Source: Trichopria drosophilae (taxonomy: Eukaryota; Arthropoda; Insecta; Hymenoptera; Diapriidae). Taken from it: 64,000 nt of DNA. The position numbers and the translations under genes were made by a program. Every line of letters starts with the position of its first letter. Within the stretch, counting starts at the first letter, position 1. The stretch is taken from assembly GCA_030407085.1 (NCBI GenBank), contig CM059587.1:44118501-44182500 (forward strand), read 5' to 3'. Below are positions 62,401-64,000 of the stretch, piece after piece. The notes beneath the pieces were generated by a model. It did not search any database. It worked only from the letters and a program-made list of their open reading frames with translations, and was not told the DNA's origin.

Positions 62401-62615
62401 CTTGTTTGACATTGTCGACAAAAACGCTGTAATCGATGTTATTTTCATGCATTGCATTTGTAAATGACTCCAATTGATCCGCAGCGACAAACACTTTGGT
62501 AACATCGTCCAAGGTATGTGGAAGTGATAAAAAGTCAAAGCCTGGTCGGTTGACAAACGACAGAACAAGAGCCAATTTTTCACTGGTTTTTGCCTGAATT
62601 TCAAGACCCTTCATT
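44226..62615 (-). CDS. Zinc carboxypeptidase (M14A, insect digestive-type procarboxypeptidase), seven exons, 5' exon missing
   Basis: Secreted metallocarboxypeptidase that removes C-terminal residues from peptides, made as a proenzyme. Exons join 62615-62312, 49441-49136, 47496-47406, 46957-46812, 46302-46246, 45530-45446 and 44419-44226; every junction keeps frame with GT/AG. Numbering from the first in-frame Met (62614), 393 residues: propeptide about 1-80 with likely tryptic sites in RKQSLLRYR, catalytic domain about 90-393. Visible residues (bovine CPA numbers): zinc ligands H154 (69) and E157 (72) in GIHAREW and H278 (196) in LHSYGK; R208 (127) in RKTR; N225-R226 (144-145) in DANRN; Y330 (248); catalytic E353 (270) in TIEL; disulfide C219-C242. 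D337 occupies position 255, Asp in B-type enzymes, suggesting basic C-terminal substrates, but insect enzymes vary here. Q207 replaces the usual Trp. The signal-peptide exon is not seen. Confidence 0.93.
45446..45530 (-). CDS. Carboxypeptidase exon 7
   Basis: Acceptor TTCGTTGCAG, 28 codons reading RCVAVKAERALAAVRGTRY then RIGSSTNIL, and one base of a Tyr codon before GTAAGA. It corresponds to the KAV.AL...YGT.Y..GS helix and strand of the family. It has no Met and so lies outside any ATG-based frame. Confidence 0.9.
46246..46302 (-). CDS. Carboxypeptidase exon 6
   Basis: A 19-codon exon, YMLHPWGFTSELPTNEPTL, between acceptor AAATTTAG and donor GTAAGT. It matches the Y.L.PWG(Y/F)T motif after the third zinc ligand. 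Phase 0 at both ends. Confidence 0.9.
46812..46957 (-). CDS. Carboxypeptidase exon 5: third zinc ligand
   Basis: Acceptor TTGTTTTAG, then ANGASSDPCAETYAGPKAFS, EPEARALRDF and ending YLTLHSYGK before GTAATT. The His of LHSYGK is the third zinc ligand, and the Cys of SSDPC pairs with that of exon 4. The first codon is completed by one base from exon 4. Confidence 0.93.
47406..47496 (-). CDS. Carboxypeptidase exon 4: substrate-binding Arg residues
   Basis: Acceptor CTTCCCACTATAG, then YRMQRKTRSSVIGSTC, KGTDANRNFG and LMWM plus one base before GTGAGT. RKTR gives the transition-state Arg (127 equivalent), and NRN gives the carboxylate-binding Asn-Arg pair. Confidence 0.93.
48530..48850. repeat. 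GGATCC-family repeat inside carboxypeptidase intron 3
   Basis: AAATGGGTGATCCAATATGGCG at the left, TTCAATTTTGAAAATCAAAA in the middle and TAATCAGTGACCTCGG with CTCTCGAGTAGTA at the right follow the order of family motifs in forward then inverted orientation. Strongly diverged. Confidence 0.5.
49136..49441 (-). CDS. Carboxypeptidase exon 3: first two zinc ligands
   Basis: Acceptor TTTTATGTTATCAG, 102 codons from INTYLKTLAIKK through IGRSYEGRDIYAIKI, DAGIHAREWIAP and PSLNPDGYEYSHTT, then GTAAGA. HAREW supplies His and Glu zinc ligands and the Arg between them. The first codon follows directly on RHSE of exon 2, so no exon is missing across the 12.9-kb intron. The opposite-strand frame 49142-49390 is a shadow. 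Confidence 0.95.
49884..50322. mobile_element. Probable small non-autonomous element
   Basis: ACCCAGGTAGAAATT at the left and AAATTTCTAGGGCCTGGGT at the right are imperfect inverted copies. Both arms share TCTGGAA/TTCCGG-type purine patches. No coding frame. Confidence 0.4.
50977..51203. mobile_element. 227-bp MITE
   Basis: ACTACACTGAACAAAAAATT at the left and AATTTTTTCCTCAGTATAGT at the right are inverted copies over about 26 bp with four mismatches. The interior repeats AACTAAATATGT/TAGTTAATTCAAC in both orientations. No clear target duplication. Confidence 0.6.
53613..54051 (-). mobile_element. piggyBac-like element remnant carrying GGATCC-family units
   Basis: The right end reads CATCGACTGCCAAGGGGTTAA, with TTAA at 54048-54051. 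Inside are inverted family units (GGATCCGCCATTTTGAATTT; GGATTCGTAACCAGTGACCC; CCCCAGAGTAACAAG) and, at the left, a forward unit GAAAATGGCGGATCCAATAT. The left terminus was not found. It links the GGATCC arrays to TTAA elements, as in the 10071-11007 copy. The minus frame 53816-54043 is translated repeat. Confidence 0.6.
54640..55536 (+). promoter_or_regulatory. CpG-rich promoter-like block with probable non-coding first exon
   Basis: About 900 bp of sharply higher G+C and CpG starts with GACGACGACGAAG, has a GA-skewed part at 54790-55070 and becomes CpG-dense to 55530 (GCGCGGCGGCGCTGC near 55400). It ends at GTTGCATCG|GTAAGTTTG, a strong plus-strand donor at 55536/55537. The pattern fits a promoter and 5' untranslated first exon of a gene running right. 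The frames 54888-55199, 54958-55176 and minus 54806-55093 follow from composition. No downstream exon was identified. It could instead be a minus-strand alternative promoter of the carboxypeptidase gene. Confidence 0.5.
55537..58960. other. AT-rich intronic DNA, no gene seen
   Basis: Apart from CpG-containing sequence continuing to about 55720, nothing exon-like is visible. The minus frame 55995-56258 has no domain and no supporting splice signals. Confidence 0.4.
58961..59169 (-). CDS. Unidentified open exon nested in the carboxypeptidase intron
   Basis: On the minus strand an excellent acceptor (TTTTTCTCTTGCAG) is followed by two bases and 68 sense codons to TAA. Readable segments are ILRKPLEASPAIIGSLNFSD, PYFLKREKAFRTITAIYNDY, TGSFENFLLFFDEL and RDICRGGTCVINR. 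Both other frames stop within about 25-30 bases of the splice site. Composition is mixed, with two Cys near the end, unlike the Phe/Ile/Asn/Lys-dominated chance frames. AATAAA lies about 8 nt beyond the stop, suggesting a last exon; AATAG|GTAACT would also allow splicing onward. It is not part of any M14 family member. I recognise no domain, and no partner exon was found. Confidence 0.45.
59170..62311. other. AT-rich intronic DNA, no gene seen
   Basis: The plus frame 59505-59726 has no recognisable domain. A diverged GGATCC-family repeat lies at 60745-61030. Nothing else is callable. Confidence 0.4.
60745..61030. repeat. GGATCC-family repeat, diverged
   Basis: AATTCAAAATGGCTTATCCAATATGG at 60751 and the inverted GTCCGCCATGTTGGATTCAAC at about 60915 are the forward and inverted cores of the family, 160 bp apart. 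Confidence 0.5.
62312..62615 (-). CDS. Carboxypeptidase exon 2: activation propeptide
   Basis: Acceptor TTTTTTGCGTAG, one base completing a codon, then 101 codons from MKGLEIQAKTSEKL to LTFKKFPRHSE and donor GTAAGT. FDFLS, VFVAADQLESF and NNIDYSVFVDNVKQEVE fit the M14 propeptide fold. The residues before ATG must come from an upstream exon, so this Met is internal, not the start. The 62389-62604 frame is a shadow. Confidence 0.92.
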
Positions 62616-64000
62616 CTACGCAAAAAAGTCAACAGTCAAATTTCAGATGTAATCAGAGAATTTGTGTTTTCCTTAACCTAATCAGTGATGAACTTTTCAA
62701 GCGATTGTATTTTTATGATGTTCGCTTTCGAAAATGGTGATTACAAATCTATTATCCAGTTTTAAAATTAAAAATGGCGAAGACAAAATGGCGGCTTGAA
62801 ATATGATAACAAATATTGTTGTAATTTAAGTGAAAATATTTGTTTCATTTGTGGAATTTAGTCAGTAACAACTTTGCATATTGGTAATTCTAGAATTATT
62901 ATATGTTATAACCATTTCTACTTTTTTTACGTTTCCTACTTTCTATAAATTTTCACGCCTTGTTTATGATTATAAACAAATACAACCAGTAATTAATGAC
63001 AAACATTAATTTAAATCATGCTATCAAAGTAAGAAAGCAAATTTACAGCAAAATTAATTTTCAATTAACAGAAATATGTAACGAACTAAGTACACAAGTT
63101 ATCCCTACTGAAAAGCATCATACTTGAAAAGGTCAACGAAATATAAATCAATATTCCCAAATTGTACGATTTTTTTATATCAACGTTCAAATTATTTATC
63201 TTTTATTTCGAAGGAAAAAATACAATTGTAATAGGAAATGATTTGAAGCAGCATTGACTAGCGTGTTTGTAATACCCATGACCTTGTTTTAAACGTGCAA
63301 TGTTTCATATAAAACAGTAGTTTTAGACATATATCTACACATACCGGCATTGTCTTTCTTGACATTCGTTATTTATTCATTTTACGTTTTTCTTACTCGA
63401 TAAAAACAATGACGATTATATTTGCATAAAATTAGTAATATATCATTTACTACAATAAACACATTATACTACTATTTGAATACCAATTCGGTTTTGAATT
63501 TTAGTGAGTGATATCGTCTCTCAAAGTAAGTTGAAAAATTGTTTAATTTTTGCTAATTGTTAATGAATATAATGTATTATCAAATCGATTTATGTATTTA
63601 AAAAAAACTATTGCCTACCAAATTACGGAATTTAATTAGTAATGTAATATTATGAACTGAAATCGAAGAACAAAACAGTTATTTTATTTCCTCATTCGGA
63701 TACTCTTTCATTAGCAAATAATTAATTCGACAAAAGTTAGAACAATTACTTTTAAAAGGTACACGTTCAAAGGTATTTTAAAACAGCACATTTTATTAAT
63801 AACATTATAATTATTTATGATATATAATATTGTGATAATAAATAACAGAACTTAATTAATAGTCAAATGGTTGATAAAATTACACAATTGTATTTAAAAA
63901 ACTAAATGTCTGTCAACTGTCGTCAGTTTATACATTAATTTTCATTAATACAAATTTTTTATTTATATTTTCATTTGACAACACATATTTGTTATCCATA
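62616..64000. other. AT-rich stretch expected to precede or hold exon 1; none found
   Basis: The minus strand was scanned for a signal-peptide exon ending in phase 2 before a GT donor. No hydrophobic leader following an ATG was convincing, so exon 1 probably lies beyond 64000. A fragment AAAATGGCGAAGACAAAATG at about 62769 resembles the GGATCC-family core. Confidence 0.4.

Noticed and set aside
62616..64000. Search for the carboxypeptidase signal-peptide exon
   Set aside because: Some ATG and GT combinations exist on the minus strand, but none encodes a hydrophobic leader ending in the needed phase. No exon 1 is called.

Overview
The window looks like AT-rich nuclear DNA of an insect, probably a hymenopteran (ant, bee, wasp or sawfly); that placement is inference. 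It rests on a split digestive-type metallocarboxypeptidase with insect-like sequence, many small non-autonomous DNA transposons with long inverted repeats, piggyBac-type TTAA elements, and a decayed Tc1/mariner-class transposase of a kind I associate with hymenopteran genomes. There are no bacterial-style operons, no CRISPR array and no recognisable tRNA or rRNA. Most open frames of 60-100 codons are chance frames in AT-rich DNA.

The one gene that can be read with confidence is a zinc carboxypeptidase (peptidase family M14A) on the minus strand. Seven consecutive exons run from 62615 down to a stop at 44226. All six internal junctions keep frame with GT/AG borders, giving 393 residues from the first in-frame Met: activation propeptide, zinc ligands, substrate-binding residues and catalytic Glu. 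The signal-peptide exon was not found between 62616 and 64000. The propeptide exon is separated from the catalytic exons by an intron of about 12.9 kb.

Three other pieces may be genic. A 33-codon plus-strand exon at 3708-3806 looks like the last coding exon of a gene entering from the left edge. A minus-strand open exon at 58961-59169 lies inside the big carboxypeptidase intron and is unrecognised. A CpG-rich block at 54640-55536, ending in a strong splice donor, looks like a promoter plus non-coding first exon, also inside that intron.

From about 4.4 to 44 kb is a 40-kb gene desert filled with repeats. These include piggyBac-like palindromic elements at 10071, 13592 and 33660, with solo ends at 14734, 42376 and 54051. 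There is a 1.5-kb palindrome at 18013-19484, a foldback nested inside another at 24024-25540, and a dead transposon at 25930-27750 split by a second element. A MITE at 691-1018 keeps a perfect 9-bp target duplication. A dispersed GGATCC-centred repeat recurs at least seven times across the window, including within carboxypeptidase introns. Between these lie a few GC- or purine-rich islands and AT-rich DNA in which nothing can be called.
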